Source: Pezizomycotina sp. ARF18 (taxonomy: Eukaryota > Ascomycota). From it: 64,000 nt of DNA. The position numbers were made by a program, and so were the translations under genes. The stretch covers positions 116,319 through 180,318 of the forward strand of contig AZLU01000043.1 in the NCBI GenBank assembly GCA_002224055.1, given 5' to 3'. Shown here in pieces: positions 23,640 through 35,849 of the stretch; positions within the stretch are counted from its first letter, which is position 1; every line of letters begins with the position of its first letter. A model generated the notes under the pieces. The model had not been told where the DNA came from. It did no database searches and worked only from the letters and a program-made list of their open reading frames with translations.

Positions 23640-25330
23640 AGCCTACTTTTTCTCTTTTTCTTTTATGTGGAACGCGATCAAGGCAACATGGAAAGAGGTG
23701 TTCGGAATGCTCGAAATCGGGATTTCCTCATTGTTTCTCACCCAACGACGATTCTTCTGCATCATGATACGTCATGTTTGATTTCGTTCTGGAATCTTTC
23801 GAATATTTTTGTTTTCCTTAAATGAGTATGGTTTCGGGGAAAGGGTGAGTGCCGATTCTAGGACTACTGCTCAGCGGGATACAAAATCTCTATATACGGC
23901 TGATAGCTTAGATAGAAACTTTTTAATACGGGAGAATGGAAGTGTTTGGATAATAACTGTGTCGTTGGTTCTCCTTTTGGTCCCACGGTTAAACCTCTAA
24001 GTTATCCCATTTGTTTGTTATGTCCAGTCGGTTTTTGTTTCCCTTTAGAGGTTTGAAATACCGGTCTTAGTCGGCCTGCGCTTCGTCTTTACTAGGATCA
24101 ATGTCCTGGGCAGATCGTTTCAGTAAACGGTTGTTTCATAGCTCGCGTTTCTGCAATCTATGGCTTTGTTTATTCCGCCTCTCGCTCTTATGTTCCAGAG
24201 AATTTGTTCCGATAGCAGTTGCAACATATCAAGTTTTCTAGAAACAGAATCCAGCGTAACGACGAATTGCAGTCGCGTCCTTCAGTGCCGCTTTCAATAC
24301 CAAATTCTCAGGCACCTAAAATATATACACGATTCAGATGTCAATACAGGAGCACAGTGATATGGTTTCGATTGCGGAGGACTGCCGCTCCGCAGTCTCT
24401 TGTTTCGTATTTCTTAGAGGACTTTGGTTACAAGCTTTTGAATCCTTTACATGATCTGCTATCGCGAAATTCCTTTCTCAAAACTCTGGTTCTGGAATTT
24501 TCTCCAAGCTCAGCAAACTTGCCGGAGAATATTTGAATTCCAGAACTAGCTGGCAATTTCACTACCTAGGTATTTCTCAGCGTCACTGAAACGGTACAAA
24601 AGATTATTCCACGAGTTCAAAGCTCTCTACGTCTGAAACGGCCCAAAGTCATTGATATTAATATTTCTGATCATTTGTATGAGATTGCAATACTACAATA
24701 TGGAAGGGAGAAAGAAAGGACCATATATTTCGTTTTCGGAACTTCCCAGCGCTAAGAAGGGCCAAACTGGTCACATACAGGTTAGGTGCTGCTCAATGAG
24801 AGCGGTGCCTTGTTTGTTTCGCGTACCGTTATGTGTTTTGAGCGCCACAGTAGAACAATAGCGAATATCACGGGCGCTGATATCTAAATTATATAAGGCT
24901 ATACACCATGGGAAAAGGTTGAACCATTTTGGCATGAGATTGATAGAAGATATTGGAAATTGATCTAAACTAGAAAATAGGAAGTTTTCTTTCTTGTAGC
25001 TATCGGATTCCAGTATGGAGCAGACCGTGGAATTTGGAGAGTGTGATACAAATTGTTTACCGTGTTTGTTTGGTAGACTTTTTCTTGCGGGAGAGAAAAA
25101 AAAAAAAAAAAGAAGAAAGAAAAGAAAGAGAGAGAGAAAGACAGAAATTCGGGGATGTTTTCGCAGAGATTCTTTCACTACTCAAAAATATCTCCGAGTT
25201 ACATTCAAGAATAGGACATCTGCTATTATTGGCCAGCAGTTAATTACTCCGGTATAGAGCTTTTTGAAGCCCAAAGTATGATTTATAGCAAAAGTCTTAC
25301 ACGTAAGTCTATCGTCAGAGGAACTAGTAT
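23640..25330. other. gene-poor interval
   Basis: No firm gene. Frames at 24219-24536 (+) and 24771-25178 (-) have a few leucine-rich stretches that could be F-box/LRR relics, but this is weak. A purine-rich A17-AAGAAAG tract lies at 25096-25142. Confidence 0.45.
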
Positions 25331-25339
25331 ATTAGCCCT

Positions 25340-26106
25340 GCATACCTTCATCTTCGTCTTCAGTTTCCGGTTAGGTTCTGGTTCAGGTTCAGGCGAACGA
25401 TTCTCCTTGTTATCCACGTGGTCCTCAATACCTGCATTATTATGTCGACCGGATCCTCCTCGTCAGTATCTTCTGCCTCTTCCCTCCAGTGCCTTCCTCC
25501 CCTCGCCCCGATACATCAGCATCCCACTCGTTTGTTGCCTGAATCATATCGTAGTACTTCTGCAAAATCTCGTCATCCTCCAGATCCGCCATCAAACCCC
25601 TACTCTTCGGAAATTTCTCGAAGCTCTGCGGATCGTGATGCAACGGCAACGGATTCCTCGCGCTCTAAATACTCCCAATTCGGCCTCCGATCGCGGAGGA
25701 ACGTAACTACCGCGCGCGACCGTTAACGATTTTATGCTCCGGGCCTTCATCCCAAAATATCTGTGGTCTGGTATCGCCACTGGCAGCTCTCGGCTGTAAT
25801 GTTCGACGGCTTGGATTGCCGCTATACGAGCGGAGCGTTCGATGTACCACTGGTCGCGCATTTTATTTAGGAGGTTGCGCATGAGCATGATGGTCTGCTC
25901 CACCTTTCTGAACTCGTTGACGAAGTAGTCGTTCTGCTCGACGGTTTCCTCGAGCTGGTCTTCGAGTTCTTGACACGCTTAGTGGCTTGGTGTAGAGATG
26001 AGAGATCTTGCGTGCCAGGGACCGTTGCGGTGTTGTCCGTATGGATGTGCAGGCGGAGGGCGGTAACGCTGGGCGCGATGTCGGCGGTTTTGGCTTTCCT
26101 CGACAC
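25340..26106 (-). CDS. family-A/D coiled-coil paralog C (no Cys head)
   Basis: It starts MSRKAKTADIAPSVTALR (26106). A long coiled coil follows (SLHQATKRVQELEDQLEE, NDYFVNEFRKVEQTIMLM), then the shared block YIERSARIAAIQAVEHYS, the equivalent of RARKAAMSALREV in paralog A. The C-terminal block DDEILQKYYDMIQATNEWD matches the FM..T block of the others. The tail is acidic (EEAEDTDEEDP) and then Pro/Glu-rich (NRSPEPEPEPNRK). Two or three frame slips are seen. The end is uncertain because a possible donor (GTATGC) occurs near 25350. Unlike B and D it has no cysteine head. Confidence 0.6.
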
Positions 26107-26361
26107 TGATATTGCAACGTTAACCTTTCTATTTTATGTGGATGCTGAAAATGGGAATACGAGATGGATGGGTGATACTTTTGCAGTCTTAGTAGATGAG
26201 GTTTTTCTCAATTCGAGCTGGGGTTTTCGTTGCTTTTGCGAAGAGACGATGGCTACGATATTAGATACTCCGGTATAGAACACTAGTATCTAGGCAATTT
26301 CGTTAGAGAGCTTGAGAGTTTTTCTAACAAGACAAGGACATCGTTTGATACTAAGGACTGA

Positions 26362-26631
26362 TTAATAACAGGAAACATGACTTCGATACTGGAATTGACT
26401 AGTTCTGTCTTTGTAGGGCATTTTATAGGGACAGTTATAGAAGCGGATCTCTGAAACAACTGCGAAAGCTTTCACGATTGTTTCCAGACCAGTTTCGAGA
26501 GAAAGGAGCTTGATATGTTTCAACACTGGTAGCGTTGATAAAGTCGGTTCGGCAACATTAAAGTCGAGAGACTGCCCGATGAATCCAATGTCGTAGGATA
26601 TAGAGAACAAAGACCGTATCAGGAGCCACAC
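26362..26631 (-). CDS. leucine-rich fragment, possibly an F-box/LRR relic
   Basis: An 89-codon frame contains LSTLPVLKHIKLLSLETGLE and then AVVSEIRFYNCP, resembling two leucine-rich units of fungal F-box proteins. No F-box and no extension in neighbouring frames could be found. It could be a broken gene or chance. Confidence 0.3.
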   Translation of the reverse strand: MWLLIRSLFSISYDIGFIGQSLDFNVAEPTLSTLPVLKHIKLLSLETGLETIVKAFAVVSEIRFYNCPYKMPYKDRTSQFQYRSHVSCY

Positions 26632-27144
26632 CTGGGTGACAACCGGTCTGGTTTAACTACTTATTCATTCCCCTATTTCCTATATCGAAATGGGGAAGAA
26701 AGATTAAACACAAAAATAAAAATAAAAAACCCCAGCAGAGAAGTCCTAGGTGTGTGAAGGTCAATATATCAATATTGTTCCTTTGACAAGTGAAGAATGA
26801 TGAAGCATCGTATCTGTGTTGAGGTATTCAATATGAGAATTTGGTGAACATTTCGTGGAGAAAATTTATTACCTGGTCATTATGTATCTTTTGCTGAGCT
26901 TTAGGCAATCATTTTCATTTCCTCTCGCTTCTTTTATAAAATTATTTCCATTTGTATTTCTTCTGTTTCTATGGAGTGTCTTCAAAGACGATTTAGATTT
27001 CAAGCCTTATTTCAAGTTGCAAATTCACTGTCCTTTAGATGACTAGAGATGACTATATTGGTGGTGTTTCGATGCTGCACCGTTAATATATCAAGCCGTC
27101 GCTTCAGAATCTTCTAGTATGCTATCCTATAAAACAGCACCTGC

Positions 27145-28480
27145 TTATTCCATCTCAATATCTTCATTGCTCCCAGCAGGATTCTCTTGGTTTTTCGAAT
27201 TCGGATTTTCCGTGCCCCACTTCCGCGATTGCGGCGGAATCATCTCCTAGTCTTCAGCATAAACTCCCTGAACCTCGCCTCACTCGGCCGCTCTGATTCC
27301 GCGTAAGAATACTCGGGCATGTCCCACACTTGCGCTGCAGGGGGAAACTCGATCTGATCTCTTCGCCCCGCGTGGCACCACTCGTTCGTCGTCCCCTCGC
27401 CGTTGAGCTCTGATACAACGCTGGCCCAGCTGTGAAGTAAATCCTGCGAGTTCGCCACGTTCCATTGTAGCCTTGCCGTTTGTCCGTAGAGTAGAAGATC
27501 CTAACAGCTCTCATAGCGGCAGCGCGGGCGGACATTTCGATGTGCAGGCGTTCGCGGTATTCGGCATGAGAAGGCGGCCGTGCCTCATGGCTTCCTGCAT
27601 TTGAACCATCTGCTCGTCGATGTAGTCGAAGTTTAGTTGGCAGTTTTCGTTGATGGCGGTCTAAATTTTCTGAGTTCCTTAAGGGCTTCCTCGAGTGTAG
27701 CTATGTGTGCGAACTCGTCCTCCATGATCGTGCTATCTTCGTTGTCGTCGCCGTCTTCATTGTTCCCTGTTCCTTTGGGTCCTCTGCGGGCTTCGGTTCT
27801 CATCTTCGTTGGTTCCCATGTCGATGATATCGTCGCCGTCGTCCTTGTTGTTGTTCGCCTGTTCAGGCTCATCTTCACTCCCGTCCTCGTCGTCGGACTC
27901 CTCGATAGGCGTCTTGGAAGATTCAGGATCCCACGCTACCGGCTCCGTGACCGGTACAAATCCATCGTCCTTAGCATTAGGGTCGTCCAGCCACCTCGGC
28001 TTCTTCGGAATCTCAAGCCCGTTATCTTTACACCACTCTATCGCAGCGTCCCTATCCTTACCTCCGCAAAGTGCCAAACGGTAGGCTGCCCCCCTTGCAT
28101 CTCTTCGAACCACGGCTGCATGTTGCTATCGAGGGGGTACGCTCCTTAGGGTGGGCCAGAACCTCGTAGCATTCTTTGAGCAGAGCTTTCCCACGGAGCT
28201 TTTCTGTCTTACAAATTTTTGGGGATTCGTTGGATTGGTAGACGCTGCAGTCCTTTCCGCCGGTGCGGAACAGCAGTATGCGCACTGTGCCCAGTACGGG
28301 CCGAAGATGCACAGCACGCCGCGCTTTTACGCAGCGGTCGCACCGTTTTTGAAGACTACGCGTTTCGGGTGGTTGTTTGGTGACGCGAGATTTCGCCCAT
28401 TTTAGGACGATCCGGCCAGTGCCTGTGCGGTTGTCCACTACCAAGAAAAAAAGGAGGAGAAAACACATTAGCATCAACAG
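27145..28480 (-). CDS. family-A/D paralog D with six-cysteine head
   Basis: It has the same architecture as paralog B. A helix (VLKWAKSRVTKQPPETR) is followed by RCDRCVKAR, RGVLCIFGPYWAQCAYCC and GGKDC, which parallel the six-Cys head of B after one slip. LLKECYEVLAHPKER follows, then GGKDRDAAIEWCKDNGLEIP (B has EGKKRDAAIAYCKEKGMSVP). Next come a long acidic linker (ESDDEDGSEDEPE), a coiled coil (ATLEEALKELRKF), MSARAAAMRAVRIFYS, a LLHSWASVVSELNGEG block, ARFREFMLKTRR and a tail ending SNEDIEME at 27145. The conserved blocks between B and D argue that both were functional proteins recently. The function is unknown; zinc-dependent DNA or protein binding is inferred only from cysteine spacing. 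Confidence 0.65.
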
Positions 28481-28484
28481 AAGA

Positions 28485-29460
28485 AACCTTAGAAGAGAAT
28501 GAAATCTGAAACATTATAGGGGAAGATCGCTTCATACTACTTGCAGGAGCTCAGTCTATGTCCTAGACTATTTGAAATTCGGATACAAATATCCGGTATC
28601 GAGCGATTTGGTCTTTTTACCTAGACGTCGAGATGGTTCCTGTGTAATAGATGTAGAATTAGTTCCAGGACTGGTCTAAGCTCTTGCGATGAGCATATTA
28701 GCTCATGAAGCTTCTAGTGTTTTGAAACATCTTTCTGGACGTTTCACACAAGAAAGAAACGCTTTGGAAGTTGTTTTCAGCCTTGTCTGCACGCAAAACA
28801 GAATTTCAGAACATTGCAAAAAGCACCTAGATATATTGTTTTGGGGCCTCCGGCCGTGAAATGTTTCGGAAAATCGTTCTCCATTTCGAAACTCAAGATT
28901 TCGATTTGCAACTCCCTCCGAGTCGACGATGATTACAATCACTAAGCCGTGAGATACGTCCTATTGCGAAACTTTTCATTCTGGAATTAGATGTTTACTT
29001 TGCTTTTCGCTGGATATAATGTTTTCTTACCATTTTCTTCCTCCCATTCGAGAATCAATACGAGTCTTCCTTTGAAACATTGCCATGGTAGCAAGGATGC
29101 TGTAAATGAAGATGAATGCCTTTGTTTAATGAAACATCTTCATAAGCGTACAGTCACATATGTGTGGATATCGATTAACCGCCATTTTAAGAATGAATTG
29201 AATTACAGTTAATAACTGAGGAATTTGTTTCGTATGCATAATCAGCACGCGGGTCGGACGTATAAATAATCCGCCTTGCTTATTGGGTAGTATTGTGAGT
29301 CTAAATCCGTGAGTTGTGAATCATCTTTCAAATCTAGCGCAGGATCCGAATTTATGAAATCGTGAGGGTAGAAATGTCTATCAGGATCATGTTATATTCA
29401 CACGAGTAGCATTGCAGTATCTATCCGCGATTAAATAAGCATAGTATATAAAAAAATTTT
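28485..29460. other. intergenic, nothing firm
   Basis: Short frames on both strands (28703-28942 -, 28991-29212 +) have no motif. Confidence 0.5.
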
Positions 29461-29463
29461 TCG

Positions 29464-30248
29464 TTAACTGCTTCCGGCGCCTACGGCGGCCGCGAAACCA
29501 GCCCTCTTCTGTCCCTCTCCTTTCCTAAGCATCACATGCGCCAACCAAAGCAACATCTTCCGGAACCATGTCTTATGAATAACCAATTTTCTATCCCCAT
29601 TTTCGAGTACTCCGCCACGAAGATCACCAATCGTACCAATACTTGCTACTTCCACCTCCTTCCCCCTTGATTACCGAGCATAGGATAGTCCTATCTTCCA
29701 TATTCCATGGTGCGACCAAGTATAAGTCTTACCATCCGGGTAGTCATAAATGAGACCTTGTCATCGGCCGAACACTTTCACCTCGACATCGCCGCCGTAA
29801 GCTGGAAAACTGATAACGGCAGCTTTCGTAGGACTTAAGCGGGCAAACTCGACCGTCGCGACGTTCGCATGGTTCGCGACATTACCACGATGCCTTTACC
29901 AAGGTGAGAGCCAGGTTTTATAATGGCCTTGTAGGCTTCGTTGGGAGACCAGGTCATGCTCCTATGTATTTCTTCGATAGCTAGGTTTTTATGTTTCGGA
30001 TCGGGCTGCCATTCCTCGTCATCCTCGCGGACGTTGCCTGTTTATATCTTTTCTCGTCATTGGAGGAATGACTTGATAGTTATCGTCTAGACCGCCGCCT
30101 TCTACTGTTTGGAGATTTGCTTCGTCGCCTTGGCTGAGTCTTGAGACTATGATGGAGCGTTGCGCAGGGACGAAGCGAGCGGACGCTGGATTAGATATGT
30201 GCTCGTTCCGGCGGAGTTGCCGCGGAGCATGCTGGAGGTCCCTGACAT
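29464..30248 (-). CDS. orphan protein with beta-rich C-terminal domain, about 255 aa
   Basis: The likely start is MSGTSSMLRGNSAGTST (30248). Coding pieces follow in order: SNPASARFVPAQRSIIVSRL, EEWQPDPKHKNLAIEEIH with MTWSPNEAYKAIIKPGS, EFARLSPTKAAVISFPAYGG, LIYDYPDGKTYTWSHHGIW, then VASIGTIGDLRGGVLENGDR and KLVIHKTWFRKMLLWLAHVM before the stop at 29464. The alternation of a Y-x-W strand, a basic turn and a final hydrophobic helix is reminiscent of tubby-C-like (LURP1/DUF6593-type) folds, but this is an impression only. Four frame slips are present. No relative elsewhere in the window. Confidence 0.45.
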
Positions 30249-30249
30249 T

Positions 30250-33200
30250 TCGAGGAAGAAAGCAAATCTATAAAGGCTGTTTTTGAACTTAATTATCTAT
30301 TTCCGCTCAGAGCCGATTATTGTTATAATGTTATAATAATGTTATTAGAAGCTGAATTCGCTTGTTAGAAATGTTTCTATTATCGTATGAAGGTAAAAAA
30401 AAAAAAAAAAAAAAAGGCAAATTGAAAATAAATTAGAAGCGGTCCGCCAAGCTCCTTAAATACTAGTATTCCAACCTTCAATTACCCAAGTTCAAACTTG
30501 AAAGAAAATAATAACCAAAAAGTATCTGGTTGTGTCTCTCTCCGCTCCGTATAGCAATCGATCTACATAACCCATCTCTGAGCGAATCCTTTCGAGGCGA
30601 AAGAACGTCGCATTTAGGGTAGTTTTTCCCTGCGATCCGAGCCCCTGGTCTGGTTAAAGATCGCTAATGGATCGATCAACAAGAGGGGTTCAACATCACC
30701 GATATCCATGACAACATACCAAGTTCCTGCTCTGGAAATGGCTCTTGAGAAACATACAGCGATATCAAAGGAAACATAAAAGCTCTCTATGAAACTACGA
30801 TATTATGGATTAAGAACTTTTCTACAATACTACTATTCTCACGGTTATTTACGATGAAAGATAGAACTTCGCAGTATCAAAATAAATATCGAAAACATCG
30901 TCACGGTCATGTTAGGGTGTAGTACAAGTTCGCGAATCAGGTTTTGCGGAAATGCCTCGAAACCCCAAAAGATATTTCGTGGAAACCGGCGAATAAGCAT
31001 GCATCTGTGACGCTGACGAGTTTTTTCCGGGACCCCCAATATTGGATGCTATAGTTTATTTATTTCTATATCTTCAAGCGCAAGGCAATACTTTCATATA
31101 TACACCTCAAGCAGTCGCCTCTTTTTCTCATAGAAGGAAGACTTACTGGTCGATCTTTCTCGACTCGACGGATTTGAGAAAAAAAATGTACACATAGGCG
31201 CCTTCTTGCGCAGTATTCACGGCTACATTCCTATCCGCCAGTCTCACCAATAATGAGAGCAAAGTAGGCTGTGCACTTTCCATGCTTTGACCCCAGCATT
31301 GATATTGTGTGTTCCAACTCAATTTTCTAGCATGGCATGTCCACTCTGGGACAGGTCCTGTGGTCGATTCAAGTGATCCATAAAAAACCATTCGAGTCTT
31401 TGCCAATCCCATTCGCTTCTTAGCATTTGCAAATTTGCAAAATCAGCTTGTCGCAGGACCGGACGTGACTGAGACCATGCTAGCAGAGACGTAATGCGAC
31501 CGCCTGAATATCAGACGACAGTATACCGCAAGGCGCGGGAACCATGGAGATCTCAGGCTTCTTTATCACGACAATAAGCACCAGGGATTCACGGAGAACC
31601 CATTAAAATAAGAAAAGAAAACAAAGAAAAGAAGAGAAAGTATGAATAAGGATACAGCATTAGCGAGAAAACAAGCCTTGCTCTGCGCGCTGGCGGATCC
31701 ATAAGGGTGAGGATTACATAGCACGATATCGAAAGGCGAAAAGGGAACGATGCTAGTCAGTAAATAGCGCGACATCGAGGCCCGTAGAATACACATGGTG
31801 TAAGATGGCCTATTAAACCTGTAGAAATGATCTGATAAACGACCTGGATCGTAACATGGCGAACTAACATGGCGAATAAACTAACGTACGTTGGACCGCT
31901 ATCATTGAATATCTACGCATAGTGGTTGCCTATGCTCAGGGATCCGCCCCTTGGTGTTATATGGATGACAAGTCTCTCAATAATTCTACGAACAAATGAG
32001 TCTTATCAAGCTCGCCGCGATCGATTGACACCGAGTATTTAATTAATCACCTCGTCGTCTTAATGTCCAGCAAACAAACTCTTCATTGCACACGCATGCC
32101 ATGTGTCATTTTGTAAGCGATAAGATGAAGTAAATTACATGTAGGCTTCGTAGAGATTGAGTAAAGGGAGTTCAGAATCCTGATTTGGGTTTATCCGGCC
32201 TAGTGCCTTTCAAGGTTCTTCTCACACGCATAACAATATACCCGGCTTGACTAATTCCATGCAGAAGAGCTCGATACCTCACCACTTTCAAAGAAGACCT
32301 TGATACTTGACGTGCCAAAATGAATTATACGTAGCGTAGGGCCACCACGACTACTAGTATATTTTGTTGATTCCGAAAGTTCTGTCTCCTATTCTTGCAA
32401 GGGTATTTTTCCCTTTTTCATACTCATGAGACTGTTGTATAACTACAGCGAACGCATATTCTCCGTGCAAGTGAACCTTACAAGGGAGTCCAAAGTGTTT
32501 TAACCAAATTGTTCCCATAGCGTTAATAGTACGCGAAGGTCATGCTTTCTTCGAATAATTTCTCCTCTCTGGGTTCTATTTAGCGTTGGGTTGATGTTAG
32601 ATATCCTCCCTAGTGATTCACGATATCTGCTGCAAGAGGCACACACCGTCGAAGCAAACCCAGGATGGGGCTCTGCCTGATGAATTTCTGAATTTCCACT
32701 TTCTCTCGGCCGTTAAGACACTCACTCGCTGCCAAACAATTTGAAAATTCGCTAGCGATGATCACGAAAATGACTAAACTAGGAACCTTCCTGTTTCTAA
32801 TGATAGTCCTTGTTCAGAGATGACGAAAAGCATGCAAACACGAAGCAGGACTGCGAATATAGCACAATCTCAATATTGGCTCTGGCTACAAATTATCTTT
32901 CAGTTCTGATTATATCATGCGAAATTGTTTCGTTGCTTTGTGGTTTGAGCCTTTTTCGTCGGATTCAGTGCTTTGAGAACATAAACACCTTGCGCGTGAA
33001 TTTCATATTTATATTACCATTGAACAAGGCTCACCTTTTCATCGTGTTTCTGTACTATTCGCTATTCCTAATTTGGGGTTTCAATATTCAGTATTGGGCA
33101 ATATAAAGCTGACTGCATCCCCAATCTTCATTTCATCACACGTTTTCAATAACTGTTTATTTCAATTTCGTAATTTCAATTTTCAAAGATTACAAACAAG

Positions 33201-35210
33201 GTTTTGAGCAAATAAGGCGATGACCGCTTGGCCTCCGCTAACGGCAGCCATATGCACAAAAAGATCAACAAAAGAATATCACCTGTATCTTATATCCGAC
33301 TTGGAAGGTATTGATACACTAGATTGTGGCACGGGCCCCCCAAGTATATCGATCAGAAATGCTTACTCTTTCTGTTCACGATAGAACTCCCAGGCCACCT
33401 CTATATGATTTGGAAAATGAACAACGTTAAGGAGTTCATGAGGAATTAGAATTGTGAATCTGTTCGCGAATTGTCTAAAAATAACGGATTTAGCGAAGTG
33501 TTTGGGTTAATTCAGGATAAACAATTCAGGTTCTGTCATTTTTTCCCCTGATCTCGGCTGTTGAGAACGGAGGAACCCCCGAGAAAAAAATTTACAATTC
33601 TGACCGAAAACGAACAAAACTTCACCCGCGATTGAGAGAACTCACAACCGGAGAAAACAAAATCACACTTTACTGGCCTTTGTCTTTCTTTTTTCTTTCT
33701 TGGTTTTTGTACGACCATTTGCGCTATATATCGTGCGAGTAGGGCTTCTGCGTGGAGTTCATTGGTTAGGGCGTAAAACTTCCGAGCAAAGGTGGAGTAA
33801 TTCTCTTGATGACTAGCTTTTGAATAAATATAATCTTGCCAAAAAAGTTTATTATTATTATAGCTATCGATAAGGCTTCACGCACAGTATACTGTCCTAG
33901 GCTTCTGAACTATAGTTGTCATCTATACTGAACTATCATCTCACTACGGAGGTGCACGGTGAATCAATGTCACGATCAATACTCTCTCTAAACGAGGTCA
34001 AAGCGATAACCGAGCTCTGGGCACTTTTCTGAGGTGAGTTCTGGTGATACAGGCCTCTCGTGAGAGACAAATCCTAAATTTATCAGATGTGATGAGGAAC
34101 GGGCACGTCGTGTGCTTTCCAAGATCTCAATAAATATTTCGAACTATATCATGTGAAGGTATTGCAAGCCACGACGTAAAATCTTGTTGCCTTGCAAAAC
34201 GCCCTCTTCTAATTATATTTTCAAAATCGCATGAGAATCAACACGTGCCGGCAAAAACATGAGGCAACTTCTCTAAAAAGTTATCTCCCCCTTTCGAAAA
34301 ACGCCATCGCAATAGTTAACATCGCGTATCTATCTTGTCTTGTCTTCTCGATCTGGACTTCTAATGCCTTGTACTACTCATTCAAGGATACACCTTTCCG
34401 ATGATAAAATAGAAACTGAGACCTCTGGAACTTCGGATCCGATAGAGAAATGCTTGACTATGGGCTAATGCATGATTCTCTATATTAAATATTTATTCCG
34501 TCTTTGGAGGTGTGCATGCGCCTCGTCGCATCGCGCAAAAATTAGAAACCCAAGATTGATCCCCCGAAATAGCCCAGCAGCGCGGGAAAGTAACTAAGGA
34601 ATTCTCCGAGGAAGAAGGAAAGCGGCTTGGCCGTAAGTGGCCACTTATCATTCGACCAGCCACCGAGAATACGTGTGTGCGCAACGCACTTACATTCTGC
34701 AGTGCCATGAACAATCGTCAGCTTATGATGACCAGAACGAGACACAACCCCCCTATAAAAAAAAAAATTAATAATTATAAACGTTGTGTCGAGTTCTAGT
34801 CGCCTAGGACCCCCGGAGGTTTTCTGCTCCGAGAGCAGGGTGAAGTGTAAGTTGGATGTCCTTTTACCTGCGGAACAGCGAACTGGTGGTAAACAGTGGA
34901 AACATTCATGCATTCTTATTTTATTTCTTTTCTTTTTCCTCGTAAACGGCACACCTTCGCTCACTTGGCTGTCGATCATGGTACCGCAGATTTGGATGGT
35001 AAGCATTAAGCATGATAGATTGATAATTACAAGATATATAACGGTTTCCTCCTCCACTTTGTCAGAAGAACTTGATTTCATTTATTCATTTCTTTTCTAT
35101 ATATCGCCAATCATCCTCCATTCCACTTCTCGTCGTAACAAGTGTAGTACAAAGGCATATTCGCCTAGAAGAAATAGCCTGATCGTCCTAACACAAACAC
35201 AATAAAGTAA
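30250..35210. other. long gene-poor interval
   Basis: About 5 kb without a recognisable gene. The most protein-like pieces lie on the minus strand at 31143-31412 (CHARKLSWNTQYQCWG; could be an exon paired with 31566-31796) and at 34542-35081. The plus frame 32810-33106 is hydrophobic and isolated. An A21 run occurs near 30395-30415. Confidence 0.45.
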
Positions 35211-35215
35211 TCCAC

Positions 35216-35837
35216 ATGTCCACAATGACGGTTTCAGCCCGAAAACAGGAAACCTACGATACGCTCCTTACCAACACCAATCGATCGCCACTCTTCATCT
35301 TCATCATCATCGTCACCGACTCCAAGGGAATCATATTTACCATACTCCACGCAATTCCAACAGATATCTCTATCCCCTCCGAAAAGCTACCCATGGACGA
35401 TGCGACTACACAAGCTTCTTACCATTATGGGCCGAACTAGCGTTATCAGAAAAGAATCGTCGTATATACCGGCAATTACAACCTCGACAGAATACAAAAA
35501 CGCTGCCTACCTACCTCGTTTCCAGCCGGTTCCTCAACCGCAGTCGTCTCCTAAAGCCTCGGAATATTCGAATTTCTTTTGTCGGCAGTGCGGATGTCCT
35601 TGGCGGATAGATACGGGCTACACGATCTGGATGACGACGATGATTGGAAAGAGGAATACGAAGCGTGTCCCTGAATGTGCAGACGAAGGAGTGGGCGAGG
35701 AGCCTTGAGATGCTGCGGGTGGCGGAGAGGGAGGCGAAAGCGTTCATGGGGCAGGAAAGGAGGCGACCGAGACATTTACCCAAGATTGATACGGAGGTCA
35801 GCGATCGATACAGGACAGGGTTACAACGCAAATAAAA
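35216..35837 (+). CDS. small orphan protein with acidic patch and helical C-terminus
   Basis: It starts MSTMTVSARKQETYDTLL (35216). A Ser-rich segment (IDRHSSSSSSSSPTPR) and a polar middle part follow. Near 35600-35650 another frame encodes YGLHDLDDDDDWKEEYEA, and the last frame gives VQTKEWARSLEMLRVAEREA with KAFMGQERRRPRHLPKIDTE, ending GLQRK at 35837. The final 55 residues form a probable amphipathic helix. Three frame slips separate the pieces. No family was recognised and the function is unknown. Confidence 0.4.
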
Positions 35838-35849
35838 GACGAACTCCCC

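Noticed and set aside
24219-24536. Possible LRR gene on the plus strand
   Set aside because: Only one leucine-rich stretch, with no F-box and no continuation in other frames.
30250-35210. Possible hidden transposon in a long gene-free interval
   Set aside because: No transposase or reverse-transcriptase motif, and no paired terminal repeats seen on reading both strands.
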